Positions 40,322 to 48,548 of a DNA stretch of 64,000 nucleotides are shown here, piece after piece. Source of the DNA: Paenibacillus_AB hodogayensis (lineage in GTDB: Bacteria > Bacillota > Bacilli > Paenibacillales > NBRC-103111). The stretch is taken from positions 305,773 through 369,772 of the forward strand of contig NZ_BAAAYO010000005.1 of NCBI RefSeq assembly GCF_039536325.1. Direction: 5' to 3'. The notes below the pieces were generated by a model that was not told the DNA's origin, made no database searches, and saw only the letters and a program-made list of their open reading frames with translations. Every line of letters starts with the position of its first letter. Within the stretch, counting starts at the first letter, position 1. A program made the position numbers and the translations under genes.

Positions 40322-41026
40322 ATGACGGAACAGCTTTATACGGGAGGCGTCTGGGCGGCAGGCGTGTTATCTTTCTTCTCGCCGTGCATCTTGCCGGTGC
40401 TTCCCGTCTATCTCGCCTATTTGGGCAGCTCGGACTCGGGAGAGAAAGGGCAGCGTTGGAAGCTGGGCAGGATCGGCATTTCCCCGATTCTTGTCCTCCG
40501 TACGCTGTTGTTTATTGTGGGACTGTCCACGGTCTTCGTGCTGTTGGGCTTCGGCGCCGGCGCCCTGGGGAGCGTATTGAACAGCTCGTGGTTCATTGCC
40601 GCATGCGGGGTTGTCGTGATTGCGTTTGGCATCTATCAGACAGGGGTCGTCCCGCTTTCCTTCCTGGCCAGGGAACGAAAGCTTGAGGTTCGACGGCGGA
40701 ATGGTTACCTTGGCGCCTTCTTGCTCGGCTTTACATTCAGCTTCGGCTGGACGCCCTGCATCGGGCCCGTGCTGGCAGCCGTTTTCAGCCTCTCGGCCAG
40801 CGAAGGCTCACCTGCCGCGGGCGGCTTCTATATGCTGATCTATACGTCGGGGCTGGCCATTCCGTTTTTGACCATGGCGCTGCTTTCCGATTCGCTGCTT
40901 GTCCGGCTGCGCAAGGTTCATCGATATTTGCCCGTACTCAAAGTTATATCCGGTGTCGTGCTCATAGCCATGGGCATTCTGCTAATTACGAACAAGCTGA
41001 ACGGGCTGGCGACATTATTCCTATAA
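40322..41026 (+). CDS. ccdA: CcdA-family thiol-disulfide electron transporter
   Basis: 234 residues, six transmembrane helices. The two redox cysteines lie in SPCILPVLP (Cys22) and WTPCIGPVL (Cys146), as in CcdA/DsbD-beta. It passes electrons from cytoplasmic thioredoxin across the membrane. ATG 40322 follows GGAAGGGAGAACGGCT. The thioredoxin-like gene starts 21 bp after its end and an MsrAB lipoprotein gene follows, so the three form a reductant relay to the cell surface. Confidence 0.9.
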   Translation: MTEQLYTGGVWAAGVLSFFSPCILPVLPVYLAYLGSSDSGEKGQRWKLGRIGISPILVLRTLLFIVGLSTVFVLLGFGAGALGSVLNSSWFIAACGVVVIAFGIYQTGVVPLSFLARERKLEVRRRNGYLGAFLLGFTFSFGWTPCIGPVLAAVFSLSASEGSPAAGGFYMLIYTSGLAIPFLTMALLSDSLLVRLRKVHRYLPVLKVISGVVLIAMGILLITNKLNGLATLFL

Positions 41027-41047
41027 TCGGGAGAGGAATGAGGAACA

Positions 41048-41605
41048 ATGGCAAGCAAGAGGAAATGGGCGTGGGTTGCGGGCGTCGCTGCGATTGTAGC
41101 GATTGGCTTCTGGGGTTTGTACAGCAGCGGTGCCGTCCAGCGGGCCGCGACTTCTTCGGCGGCAAGCGGCTTAACGGGGAATGCGGGTAAGCCGGCCCCG
41201 AGCTTCCGGCTTACCGATTTGCAGAATCGGCCGGTAGCTCTGGCGGATTTCAAAGGGCAGAAGGTGTATGTGAAGTATTGGGCCTCCTGGTGTCCGATTT
41301 GTCTCGCGGGACTGGATGAATTGAATCAGCTGTCCGGAGAACCGCATGATTACAAAGTGCTGTCCATTGTCAGTCCGGCCTTCAACGGCGAGCAATCGCG
41401 GGACGATTTTGTTAACTGGTTCTCCAAGCGGGGATACGGCAATGTGGAGGTGCTGCTCGACGATGGGGGCACCTGGGCGAAGGAATTCGGAGTCAAAGGG
41501 TACCCGACGTCTTATTATATCGGCTCCGACGGGATTCTGGTCAAGGGCGCGCCGGGGCATCAGTCCAACGAAGCGATCGAGCAAGCGTTCCAGACCATTC
41601 ATTGA
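41048..41605 (+). CDS. membrane-anchored TlpA/ResA-like thiol-disulfide oxidoreductase
   Basis: 185 residues. An N-terminal anchor helix (about 7-27), then an external thioredoxin fold: GKPAPSFRLTDLQNRPVALA, active site WASWCPICLAG (Cys82, Cys85) and the cis-Pro region VKGYPTSYYI. The CPIC dipeptide is that of the MsrAB-linked thioredoxin domains of Neisseria PilB-type and pneumococcal Etrx2-type systems rather than of ResA (CEPC). It should receive electrons from CcdA and pass them to the MsrAB lipoprotein encoded 30 bp downstream. Confidence 0.9.
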   Translation: MASKRKWAWVAGVAAIVAIGFWGLYSSGAVQRAATSSAASGLTGNAGKPAPSFRLTDLQNRPVALADFKGQKVYVKYWASWCPICLAGLDELNQLSGEPHDYKVLSIVSPAFNGEQSRDDFVNWFSKRGYGNVEVLLDDGGTWAKEFGVKGYPTSYYIGSDGILVKGAPGHQSNEAIEQAFQTIH

Positions 41606-41635
41606 CCGCAGCGTCATAACGAGGAGGAAATCTTT

Positions 41636-42742
41636 ATGAGAATAGCAGGTTTTATCGGCTCGCTGCTGCTCGTGCTGCTGCTGGCGGCTTGCTCCACGGC
41701 AAACATCGGCTCCTCGCTGGGCGGGGGAGAGGTACATGCGACGACGGCCACCCTGCCTAACCCGAACAAAGGGATCGACTACTCGGGCAGCCAACTGATG
41801 ACGATTTATTTGGCCGGCGGCTGCTTCTGGGGCGTGGAGGCGTATATGTCCCGAATTTACGGAGTCAGCGATGTCGTTTCCGGTTATGCCAACGGCACGG
41901 GGGAAAACCCGTCTTACGAGGACGTCGTGCGAGGGAATCGCGGCTTTGCCGAGACGGTCAAGGTGAGCTATGACCCGGCGCGGGTGACGTTGAAGCAGCT
42001 GCTCGCCGACTATTTCAAGGTTATTGATCCGACCAGCGTCAATAAGCAAGGGAACGACCGGGGCATTCAGTACCGGACCGGCATCTACTATGAGGACAAC
42101 GGGGAGCTTCCCGTCATTCAAGCCGCCGTCGAGCAGGAGCGGCAAAAGTATGAGAAGCCGATCGTGACGGAGGTAAAGCCGCTGGACAATTACTATTTGG
42201 CGGAGGAGTATCATCAGGACTATCTGGAAAAGCATCCGGACGGGTACTGTCATATCGACTTGAATGTGCTGAAGGATCAGGAGCTGAAGATCGATCCTTC
42301 CTTATACCCGCGGCCAAGCGACGAGGAACTGAAGAAGAAGCTGACTCCGATCCAATACCGGGTCGCGGTGCTTGCGGATACCGAGCACGCCTTCTCCAAC
42401 GAGTATTGGGATTCGTTCGATCCCGGCGTCTATGTCGATGTAACGACCGGCGAACCGCTCTTCTCCAGCAGGGACAAATACGATGCAGGATGCGGCTGGC
42501 CGAGCTTTACGAAGCCGATTGCGGCAGACGTCGTCACCTACGACGAGGATAAAAGCTTCGGCATGGTGCGAACCGAGGTGCGCAGCCGGGCGGGGGATAT
42601 TCATTTGGGTCATGTGTTCAACGACGGTCCTGCGGACAAAGGCGGGAAACGGTATTGCATCAACAGCGCATCCATCAAATTCGTGGCGAAAGCGGATATG
42701 GAGAAGCAAGGGTACGGTTTTTTGCTGACGGTAATTGAATAG
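41636..42742 (+). CDS. msrAB: MsrA-MsrB fusion lipoprotein, methionine sulfoxide reductase
   Basis: 368 residues. Signal with lipobox LLLAAC (Cys19). MsrA domain (about 55-215) with catalytic GGCFWG (Cys63), reducing S-sulfoxides. MsrB domain (about 235-365) with DAGCGWPSF, GDIHLGHVFNDGP and catalytic RYCINSAS (Cys341), reducing R-sulfoxides. I see no C-x-x-C zinc pairs in the MsrB part. With CcdA and the thioredoxin-like gene it makes an extracytoplasmic repair set for oxidised surface proteins, and the upstream two-component system is probably its regulator. A GC-rich hairpin at 42758-42779 follows the stop. Confidence 0.93.
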   Translation: MRIAGFIGSLLLVLLLAACSTANIGSSLGGGEVHATTATLPNPNKGIDYSGSQLMTIYLAGGCFWGVEAYMSRIYGVSDVVSGYANGTGENPSYEDVVRGNRGFAETVKVSYDPARVTLKQLLADYFKVIDPTSVNKQGNDRGIQYRTGIYYEDNGELPVIQAAVEQERQKYEKPIVTEVKPLDNYYLAEEYHQDYLEKHPDGYCHIDLNVLKDQELKIDPSLYPRPSDEELKKKLTPIQYRVAVLADTEHAFSNEYWDSFDPGVYVDVTTGEPLFSSRDKYDAGCGWPSFTKPIAADVVTYDEDKSFGMVRTEVRSRAGDIHLGHVFNDGPADKGGKRYCINSASIKFVAKADMEKQGYGFLLTVIE

Positions 42743-42802
42743 CGGCGACAGACGCGGCTGCCGGGAGAGTACCCGGCAGTGATGCCCGTCGAGTCTGACT
42801 TC

Positions 42803-42922
42803 TTATTTGTGATTTGCAAGGGTGCGGGCGCCGATCAAGGCCAGCGTCAAAATGATCAACACTACCGGCAGAGCGATACGGAAAGCTTTGCCTCCGCCAA
42901 GCGCGATTCCGATATGATTCAT
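42803..42922 (-). CDS. 39-residue small membrane protein
   Basis: Starts at ATG 42922, overlapping the stop of the MerR-like gene (TCATGA), and encodes one hydrophobic helix (ALPVVLIILTLALIGARTLA) with a short charged tail. It would be missed by length cut-offs. The overlap indicates co-translation with the regulator; a role as partner or sensor of that regulator is an inference. Confidence 0.5.
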   Translation of the reverse strand: MNHIGIALGGGKAFRIALPVVLIILTLALIGARTLANHK

Positions 42923-43890
42923 GACGTCACCCCCTTCCCGCGAGGAGGGGAGCCGAGCAATGACAGTTGGAACAGGGCTATTTGCAGCAGCTGCTTCACG
43001 TTCGGAGCGAACAAGAGAGCTTTTGCTTGCCGACGAAGCTCTTTGGGCACGGAAAGGACCACGATCAGCAGCAGTTTGATAAAAGTCGGGTCATCCGCCG
43101 GATGCTCCGTGTTGCATATTTCGCCGAGCAGCTTGATGTAGTCCCCGGCAAGCGGAATGTGCCCGGGGTTGGGGAAAACTTGCGATATGTCAGCCCAATA
43201 CTCCGTCATTTTGCCGATAAGCTGGTAGATTTCCTCGTAATCTTGAGGGGCAGACCGGTTAATCGATCGGGCCAGCCCCGATAATTGCAATTGTTCAAGC
43301 GTATTTTCGTATACCTCCTGGACAATTGGCAACGGTGCGGAACCAAAGCTGGTCAGAAATCTGCTCAAGGTTTGAAAAGAGAGAGAATCCAGCTTGGAAA
43401 ATTCGGTGATTAGCTTGACAGTCATCAGCCGCTGCCGGGTTCCTTTATCGATCATGTTTTGTTTCCATTGTTTTTGCGTGTTCGAGGGTCTTCCGCTCTT
43501 TTGGACGGGGATGCTTTTCTCCGCCAATTTCAATGCGGCATCATGGATGTCGTCCTTTTCCGGATGCTCGGCGATTTTGCGAAAATTGGCGGTGAAGGCA
43601 TGGACGAATTGCTGCAACTGTTCCTTCATCTTGTCCAAATGAACCGGATAGCCCCTCCAGAACAGGAGGAAAATCATGTCCTTCTGGCTAATTTCCAACC
43701 GTTCCTCCAGTTTTTTGATCTCGCGGATGACGCGAAGTGAAGACTCGTCATAGCGGGCCGATACTCCCTTTCGCCCTTCTCCTTCTCGTTGGGAAAGAAC
43801 AAGCCCGTATTCCACGAACCTTCGCAACATGCTTTCCGTCAGGTGAATATGTTCCGACTTGGCTTGTTCCAGCAATGTATGTTTTCGCAT
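42919..43890 (-). CDS. MerR-like DNA-binding regulator with long helical C-terminus
   Basis: 323 residues. Residues about 14-70 read as a winged-helix of the MerR type (LTESMLRRFVEYGLVLSQRE, then RYDESSLRVIREIKKLEERL and DMIFLLFWRGYPV). The remaining 250 residues are helical with no domain that I recognise. ATG 43890 is chosen for AAGGAGGTTGAGCGT in front; an upstream ATG lacks a site. It is coupled to the 39-residue membrane protein gene. Convergent with the MsrAB operon. Target and ligand unknown. Confidence 0.65.
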   Translation of the reverse strand: MRKHTLLEQAKSEHIHLTESMLRRFVEYGLVLSQREGEGRKGVSARYDESSLRVIREIKKLEERLEISQKDMIFLLFWRGYPVHLDKMKEQLQQFVHAFTANFRKIAEHPEKDDIHDAALKLAEKSIPVQKSGRPSNTQKQWKQNMIDKGTRQRLMTVKLITEFSKLDSLSFQTLSRFLTSFGSAPLPIVQEVYENTLEQLQLSGLARSINRSAPQDYEEIYQLIGKMTEYWADISQVFPNPGHIPLAGDYIKLLGEICNTEHPADDPTFIKLLLIVVLSVPKELRRQAKALLFAPNVKQLLQIALFQLSLLGSPPRGKGVTS

Positions 43891-44013
43891 ACGCTCAACC
43901 TCCTTGTCCTTATAGTAAAGGGGAGCGGTCCCGGAAACCATATGGCTTACATGCGCAAATGAAAAGCCAGTGACGATTGCTCAGCGCCAGTGGAGTTCGG
44001 AACAAGGAGACGT

Positions 44014-44535
44014 TCACCATTGCATGTTTTCCCTCAGTGCGGCGATCTGCGCGATATGATGCCGGTCGTGCCAGACGAAGCGTTGAAGGGCAATGTCAAG
44101 ACTCATCGTCCCATGCGAGGGACTCGTAAAGGCGCGAGCATAATCGGACGGCTGCAGGAAGCGCAGTACCGCCGCAAAACGAATATGTACGGATTCCAGC
44201 AGAAGGATCGAAGCTTCGACGGGCAGGCGATAATCGGGCAGCTCCGCCCACAAGTCTTCCCGGTATGAGCTTGCAGCCGGGCAATCCTCGGTCAGCGCTC
44301 GCTTAAAGCGAATAAAGGCGTTCATATCATTATCAGCCATATGGTGAATGACCTGCTGGACCGTCCAACCGCCCGGTCGATACGGAGTAAGCAGCTGCTC
44401 TCGGGACAGGGGTTCTACCGTCTGCCTAAGAACGGCAGCCATTTCCGTGACGGCTTCTCTCCAGACCGCCCGTTGCTCCGTCGTCGGGCTCGGTACCGGT
44501 TCGAATGCTCCAAGGGGATAACGCAGCTTGTCCAT
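44014..44535 (-). CDS. DinB/YfiT-like putative thiol transferase or metal-dependent hydrolase
   Basis: 173 residues. Starts MDKLRYPLGAFEPVPSPTTE, the usual front of YfiT/BstA-type proteins. The three metal-binding histidines lie in VQQVIHHMADND and FVWHDRHHIAQI. Members of this group bind Zn or Ni and several act as bacillithiol S-transferases. ATG 44535 has AGGAAGGTGAGCT upstream. Single gene; no LexA-like box is seen here, unlike the DinB gene at the left end. Confidence 0.88.
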   Translation of the reverse strand: MDKLRYPLGAFEPVPSPTTEQRAVWREAVTEMAAVLRQTVEPLSREQLLTPYRPGGWTVQQVIHHMADNDMNAFIRFKRALTEDCPAASSYREDLWAELPDYRLPVEASILLLESVHIRFAAVLRFLQPSDYARAFTSPSHGTMSLDIALQRFVWHDRHHIAQIAALRENMQW

Positions 44536-44632
44536 AGCTCACCTTCCTAGTACAGGTTATTTGATACTGAGTATAAACGAATAGGCACGAATTTCCCATC
44601 GGGCTTAAGCCGGGCATTCCGGCTAAATGGAA

Positions 44633-44685
44633 AGAACCCGGAGAAAACCTTGAATGATCAAGGTCTCTTCCGGGTTCTATTTTAT
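44633..44685 (-). terminator. terminator after the SLH protein gene
   Basis: AGAACCCGGA ... TCCGGGTTCT with an inner AACCTTGA/TCAAGGT pairing; T-rich on both sides, so it may also act on the plus strand. Confidence 0.65.
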
Positions 44686-44714
44686 CGTATAAGCGGCGTG
44701 CTAATCGATCGGCT

Positions 44715-45626
44715 TTACTGAGGCGAATTCAGCACCGGTTTGTAAGCCGACGACACATAAGTATCGACTTTCGCTTCAGAGATCACTTGCGGATACATTT
44801 TGTCCGGATCCGGCTCGTGAATGGCGTAGGTGATGACCGCGTTGCCGTTATCCATGAACTCGATGCTTGAGACCGTGATGCCATAGCCCGGATTCGGTCT
44901 GTCGCTCCAGGTGAGCGTCACTTTATTCACATCGTCCGTCACTCGGGTCACGGACAAGGTAACGTTCGCTTGTTCCTGAGGCACCGGGGGAACCGGTTTA
45001 TGGGTATTGGCGAAATCGATAGCCGCTTGCAGCATGCTTGCCGCCTCCCCTCGGGTCAGCTCCTGCTTCGGGTGAAAATACCCGTTATCCAACTCGACCA
45101 TTTTGCCGAGTACGAGATTTTGGATGCTGCTCATATAGGCTTGGGTAACGTCCTTTTCGTCTTTGAGCTCGACAAACATTTTCACAAAGGCGTAGTCGCC
45201 CTTCGCCGTAAGCGCGTGGAACAATAGATCGGCAAACTGCTCCTTCGTCACATTGGCCGTCGGGTCGACGTCTTTGGGCAGCGGCAGCCCGTTCAACTGT
45301 GCGTACAGAAAGGGCGTTGCGTACCAAGCGTCATCGGCGATGCCGGTAAAATAGTCGCTTGCCTTCGGCTGCTTAATAAAGCTGATATGGTTAATGTTGA
45401 GGTCGAACGCCTTGACCAGCATCGCTACGCTTTGGGCCATCGTCACTTTGCCTTTTGGCGCAAACTGCTCGGCCGTTACGCCGCTGATGATGCCGGCTTG
45501 CTGAAGAGAGATGATCTGGGTTTCGTTCGGATCGCCTTTAATATCGGAGAATGCATACGCGGAACCGCCCAGTATGGTAGTCAGCGCAAGTGCGGCTGTT
45601 GCGGTCCATGTCAGTTTTTGTTTCAT
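44715..45626 (-). CDS. secreted SLH-domain protein with PrcB-like C-terminal domain
   Basis: 303 residues. Signal peptide with AFS cleavage region (about 1-26), then two or three SLH-like repeats (about 27-190: GIISGVTAEQFAPKGKVTMA, YFHPKQELTRGEAASML). These anchor to secondary cell-wall polymer. The C-terminal part (about 205-303) resembles the PrcB_C domain: PNPGYGITVSSIEFM, then YAIHEPDPDKMYPQ and a final beta strand. In other secreted proteins this domain accompanies protease complexes. ATG 45626 with GGCAGGTGACC upstream is chosen over longer frames. Terminator 30 bp downstream. Confidence 0.8.
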   Translation of the reverse strand: MKQKLTWTATAALALTTILGGSAYAFSDIKGDPNETQIISLQQAGIISGVTAEQFAPKGKVTMAQSVAMLVKAFDLNINHISFIKQPKASDYFTGIADDAWYATPFLYAQLNGLPLPKDVDPTANVTKEQFADLLFHALTAKGDYAFVKMFVELKDEKDVTQAYMSSIQNLVLGKMVELDNGYFHPKQELTRGEAASMLQAAIDFANTHKPVPPVPQEQANVTLSVTRVTDDVNKVTLTWSDRPNPGYGITVSSIEFMDNGNAVITYAIHEPDPDKMYPQVISEAKVDTYVSSAYKPVLNSPQ

Positions 45627-45741
45627 TTCGGTCACCTGCCTATTCGTAGTATGGCTTGCCTTTTCACCCTTATGAACGGTCGCGATTAGGAAAAAGTTGC
45701 ACTTGGCCGTGTTTTTTTGTCTTGAAGAGGTTAGACATATT

Positions 45742-45766
45742 AAAAAAAACGCTTCGCAAAAGCGTA
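45742..45766 (-). terminator. minus-strand terminator-like hairpin
   Basis: On the minus strand ACGCTT-TTGC-GAAGCGT followed by TTTTTTTT. It lies upstream of the SLH protein gene and could insulate it from the gene at 45902. Confidence 0.7.
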
Positions 45767-45803
45767 CAGCCGCCCGCCAATCCTTGATTAGCGGATTGTT
45801 GAA

Positions 45804-45871
45804 ACAAAAAAAATGCTCCCATCCGAGAGGAAGCGAGCCGCCGAAGCCACCGCCCTCTGGAAGGAGCATTT
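45804..45871 (-). terminator. minus-strand terminator after small gene 45902-46081
   Basis: AAATGCTCC paired with GGAGCATTT around a long structured loop (inner GAGG/CCTC), followed on the minus strand by TTTTTTT. Confidence 0.6.
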
Positions 45872-45901
45872 GTTGTTTGAAAGTTGTAAATCGGTTGATG
45901 G

Positions 45902-46081
45902 TCAGAGGGACGGGGCCGAATTTTCCGGCGAGTCGCCTGCCGAGTCGGACAGTGCGTAGGCGATTAGGGTGACGTCGTCGCCGGTCTGCTCCTTCAGGCG
46001 ACGTTCCAGGCTAACGATTTCTTCCACAAGAGCCGGCTTCCCGTTTAAATCCGCGAATGTATAATCGTTACGGGTTGTCAT
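45902..46081 (-). CDS. small conserved hypothetical protein (59 residues)
   Basis: Starts at ATG 46081 with AAAGGAG 9 nt upstream and encodes an acidic soluble protein (YTFADLNGKPALVEEIVSLE, ending SDSAGDSPENSAPSL). No known domain. The terminator immediately after and the good ribosome site support expression. Confidence 0.6.
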   Translation of the reverse strand: MTTRNDYTFADLNGKPALVEEIVSLERRLKEQTGDDVTLIAYALSDSAGDSPENSAPSL

Positions 46082-46258
46082 GGGGTCACTCTCCTTTGTT
46101 GCATAGTATGATCCTGTCCCTGTCTCGCTATCCTGCAAACTTCAGGGCAATCGTCGAACCCGCTCGCGTTTGAACGAAGACTGTCGAATATGGTATGCTT
46201 AAAGTCCGTTCAACGGATTAAGCTATCGCATATTCATTCATTGGAGCAGAGTGGCATT

Positions 46259-46654
46259 ATGATCGTATCGGAAAATATTATGGGCAGACTGGACGCCATG
46301 GCCGGACAAGTTCGGGAACTGATGGCGATCCTGAAAGTAAGGCAAAACCCCGAAGGGATCAGCAGCATCCCGCTGAAAGAGATTGCCGCAGCACTGGACA
46401 TGACCCGGCAGGAGGCCAAGATACGCATCGATCGTCTGATCGAATTCGGGATGATCGTCAAGGCGGGCTTCAACGGATACCGGATCATCGAAGCGGATCT
46501 GGAGCAGACGCCGTTCGGAACGGCGCGCGTGCTGGCCCGCACGATCGAGGATATGCCGAATTCGACCTACGAGGAGCAGGCTGCCGCTCTCCGGCTCACC
46601 GACAAAGAGCTGGAAGCTGCTTACGGACTGCTTGTTTACCTGCTTCGCACCTAA
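46259..46654 (+). CDS. winged-helix protein of unknown function
   Basis: 131 residues. Residues about 38-75 look like a winged helix-turn-helix (SIPLKEIAAALDMTRQEAKI, IDRLIEFGMIVKAG). The N-terminal 30 residues form a helix likely to dimerise. The C-terminal part is Leu/Ala-rich and helical. Start ATG 46259 follows TTGGAGCAGAGTGGC; 46280 is an alternative. Followed by a terminator. Probably a small transcription factor; no target can be named. Confidence 0.6.
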   Translation: MIVSENIMGRLDAMAGQVRELMAILKVRQNPEGISSIPLKEIAAALDMTRQEAKIRIDRLIEFGMIVKAGFNGYRIIEADLEQTPFGTARVLARTIEDMPNSTYEEQAAALRLTDKELEAAYGLLVYLLRT

Positions 46655-46659
46655 TACGA

Positions 46660-46695
46660 GAAGCCCCGGGACGCATCGTCTCGGGGCTTCCTTCT
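46660..46695 (+). terminator. rho-independent terminator
   Basis: GAAGCCCCG-GAC-GCATC-GTC-CGGGGCTTC followed by CTTCTT. Confidence 0.8.
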
Positions 46696-46721
46696 TATGG
46701 CGCAATGGGCCGGAACGGTTT

Positions 46722-46919
46722 TTACTGCCGATTGCGAAAGCGGCGGTTTTCGGGAGCTCGCAGCTGTTTTTTGGCGACGATGACAATGCCCGTTATGGCA
46801 ACGACGATTAGTGCGCAGCTTTCGAGAAATGAAATGTAGCCGTCATTTGCCCACATGAATGCCAAAAACAACAGCAGCCACATGTTCACATAGATGTACT
46901 CATACAGCAGTCTCAGCAT
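46722..46919 (-). CDS. small two-helix membrane protein
   Basis: 65 residues with two hydrophobic segments (about 12-24 and 32-49) and a basic C-terminal tail (KKQLRAPENRRFRNRQ), so both ends are probably cytoplasmic. ATG 46919 with AGGAGGG 6 nt upstream. No family recognised. Confidence 0.6.
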   Translation of the reverse strand: MLRLLYEYIYVNMWLLLFLAFMWANDGYISFLESCALIVVAITGIVIVAKKQLRAPENRRFRNRQ

Positions 46920-47071
46920 TTCAACCCTCCTGCCGTTCGTTGTTCAAGACTATTGTATATAAATTTCGTCGAAAAATGAAGGGTCAACCTATTTTTTGTC
47001 AGCCCATCATCGGACAGCCCGCGGATTCATATAGTAGTAATTAGGGTCGGCCAATGCTGAGGTGATGCGAT

Positions 47072-47170
47072 ATGGAACGAAACGGCTCCGCATTCCGGGG
47101 CTTGCTGTTTGCGGTCGTGCTAGTCGTGCCGATATGGGCTTTTGTAGCATGGCTGGTGGGCCGCTCGTAA
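47072..47170 (+). CDS. 32-residue single-helix membrane peptide
   Basis: ATG 47072 follows GAGGTGATGCGAT. Product MERNGSAFRG, then one membrane helix (LLFAVVLVVPIWAFVAWLVG), then RS and stop. Positively charged front and small size fit the many small membrane proteins of Bacillales. Role unknown. Confidence 0.5.
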   Translation: MERNGSAFRGLLFAVVLVVPIWAFVAWLVGRS

Positions 47171-47183
47171 TTTATGAATCGCA

Positions 47184-47231
47184 GCAAAAAAAGCTGTGCT
47201 TTTAGCCTTCAGCGGCTTCGGGCACAGCTTT
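47184..47231 (-). terminator. terminator of the minus-strand sugar operon
   Basis: AAAGCTGTGC ... GCACAGCTTT, with TTTTTTT following on the minus strand. Confidence 0.75.
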
Positions 47232-47253
47232 CATGTAGTTGGAAGAAGTGCGG

Positions 47254-48495
47254 TTAGTCGTTAAACAAAGACTCTTCCACGCGGTCCAGCCTATACCGGC
47301 CCACTGGCCCCGGCGCACGGTTGATCCATTTGCCTTTTGTAAAATCAGGAATGCTGACCGGAGTGCTGCCTAGCGCTATCGAATCTTCGGAGAGTGCGGT
47401 AATCGCCATCCACACAGCGGTATCGTAGACGTCGATCGGCGTGTCCGTCCGGTTCATGACACTCTCGGCGAATGCGCGGAGCACCAGATGGTCCATGCCG
47501 CCGTGACCGCCTTTGACCCCGTCGCGCAAAAATTGCTTCCATATCGGATGCTCATATTCCTCGCGATAGCCGGCGAACGGTTCCCATTGGTGATGCGGGC
47601 TTCTTCCCTCGATATGAATCGAGTTGTTGTCCTCCATCCACAGCCCTTTCGTGCCTTGCACCCGGCCCGCCCGGGAGTATGGGCGGGGAAGCGTCGTATC
47701 GTGTATGATGGATATCGTCTCGCCGCCGGCGCATTTGATCATCGTCGTGACAATATCGCCTTGGGCGAACTCGGTTTTGGCCAGAGGATCGTTTTCCCCG
47801 AATTTGTCCGTCGCCCACTGCCGAATGCCGCGCGCTTTCGAAGACATCGAGGTTAAGGTCATAAGCCGGTTCCCACGGTTAATATTCAATACTTTGGATA
47901 CCGGGCCGAGTCCGTGGACCGGATACAGCTCTCCGTTCCGGTGCAGATAGTTGCGGTATCGGTTATGGCGGTTCTGTTCGCCGAGCGCCACCTGGTTACG
48001 CAAGTCATGCTCATAGCCGCACTGGCAATGAATCAGTTCGCCGAACAACCCCTGTTTTACTATATTGAGGACGGCGAGTTCTTCCCGTCCATAGCAGCAG
48101 TTTTCCAGCAGCATGCACGGCATTCCGGTTTGCTCCGAAGTCCGGACCAACTCCCAGCACTCTTCCAGGGATGCAGCTCCGCCGACCTCGATCCCTGCGT
48201 ATTTACCGGCTTTCATAGCCGCAATAGCGATCTCGGCATGCGTAATCCAAGTTGTGGCAATAATAACGCCTTGTATGTCGTCGCGAGCAAGCAACTGATT
48301 GTAATCCGAATATCCTTCCGCCTTTGGCCGTCCTGTCTGCTCAACGATGTCCAACGCCTTCTGCAGACGGTCCTCATAAGGATCGGATACAGCAGGTATT
48401 TCCACGTCGTCCATGACCAGAAGGTTTTTAAGCAAACCAGCTCCTCTTCCGCCAAGTCCAATTACTCCCAGTTTAACCTTTGACCGTGTTTGCAC
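47254..48495 (-). CDS. Gfo/Idh/MocA-family oxidoreductase (third)
   Basis: 413 residues. VKLGVIGLGGRGAGLL carries the G-x-G-x-x-G loop at the N-terminus; GVIIATTWITHAEIAIAAMK and YAGIEVGGAAS replace the usual E-K-P segment, as in glycosidase-like family members (GH109-type, which often read E-V rather than E-K-P). HGLGPVSKVLNINRG and HGGMDHLVLRAF supply later active-site residues. GTG start at 48495 with AGGGAGGAAACG upstream. Last gene of the lacI operon, behind a sugar-binding lipoprotein. It may be a NAD-dependent glycosidase rather than a simple dehydrogenase. Confidence 0.85.
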   Translation of the reverse strand: MQTRSKVKLGVIGLGGRGAGLLKNLLVMDDVEIPAVSDPYEDRLQKALDIVEQTGRPKAEGYSDYNQLLARDDIQGVIIATTWITHAEIAIAAMKAGKYAGIEVGGAASLEECWELVRTSEQTGMPCMLLENCCYGREELAVLNIVKQGLFGELIHCQCGYEHDLRNQVALGEQNRHNRYRNYLHRNGELYPVHGLGPVSKVLNINRGNRLMTLTSMSSKARGIRQWATDKFGENDPLAKTEFAQGDIVTTMIKCAGGETISIIHDTTLPRPYSRAGRVQGTKGLWMEDNNSIHIEGRSPHHQWEPFAGYREEYEHPIWKQFLRDGVKGGHGGMDHLVLRAFAESVMNRTDTPIDVYDTAVWMAITALSEDSIALGSTPVSIPDFTKGKWINRAPGPVGRYRLDRVEESLFND

Positions 48496-48548
48496 GAACG
48501 TTTCCTCCCTTTCCAGGCTAGTCTACTATCTCTTTTCTACAAAAGGGA

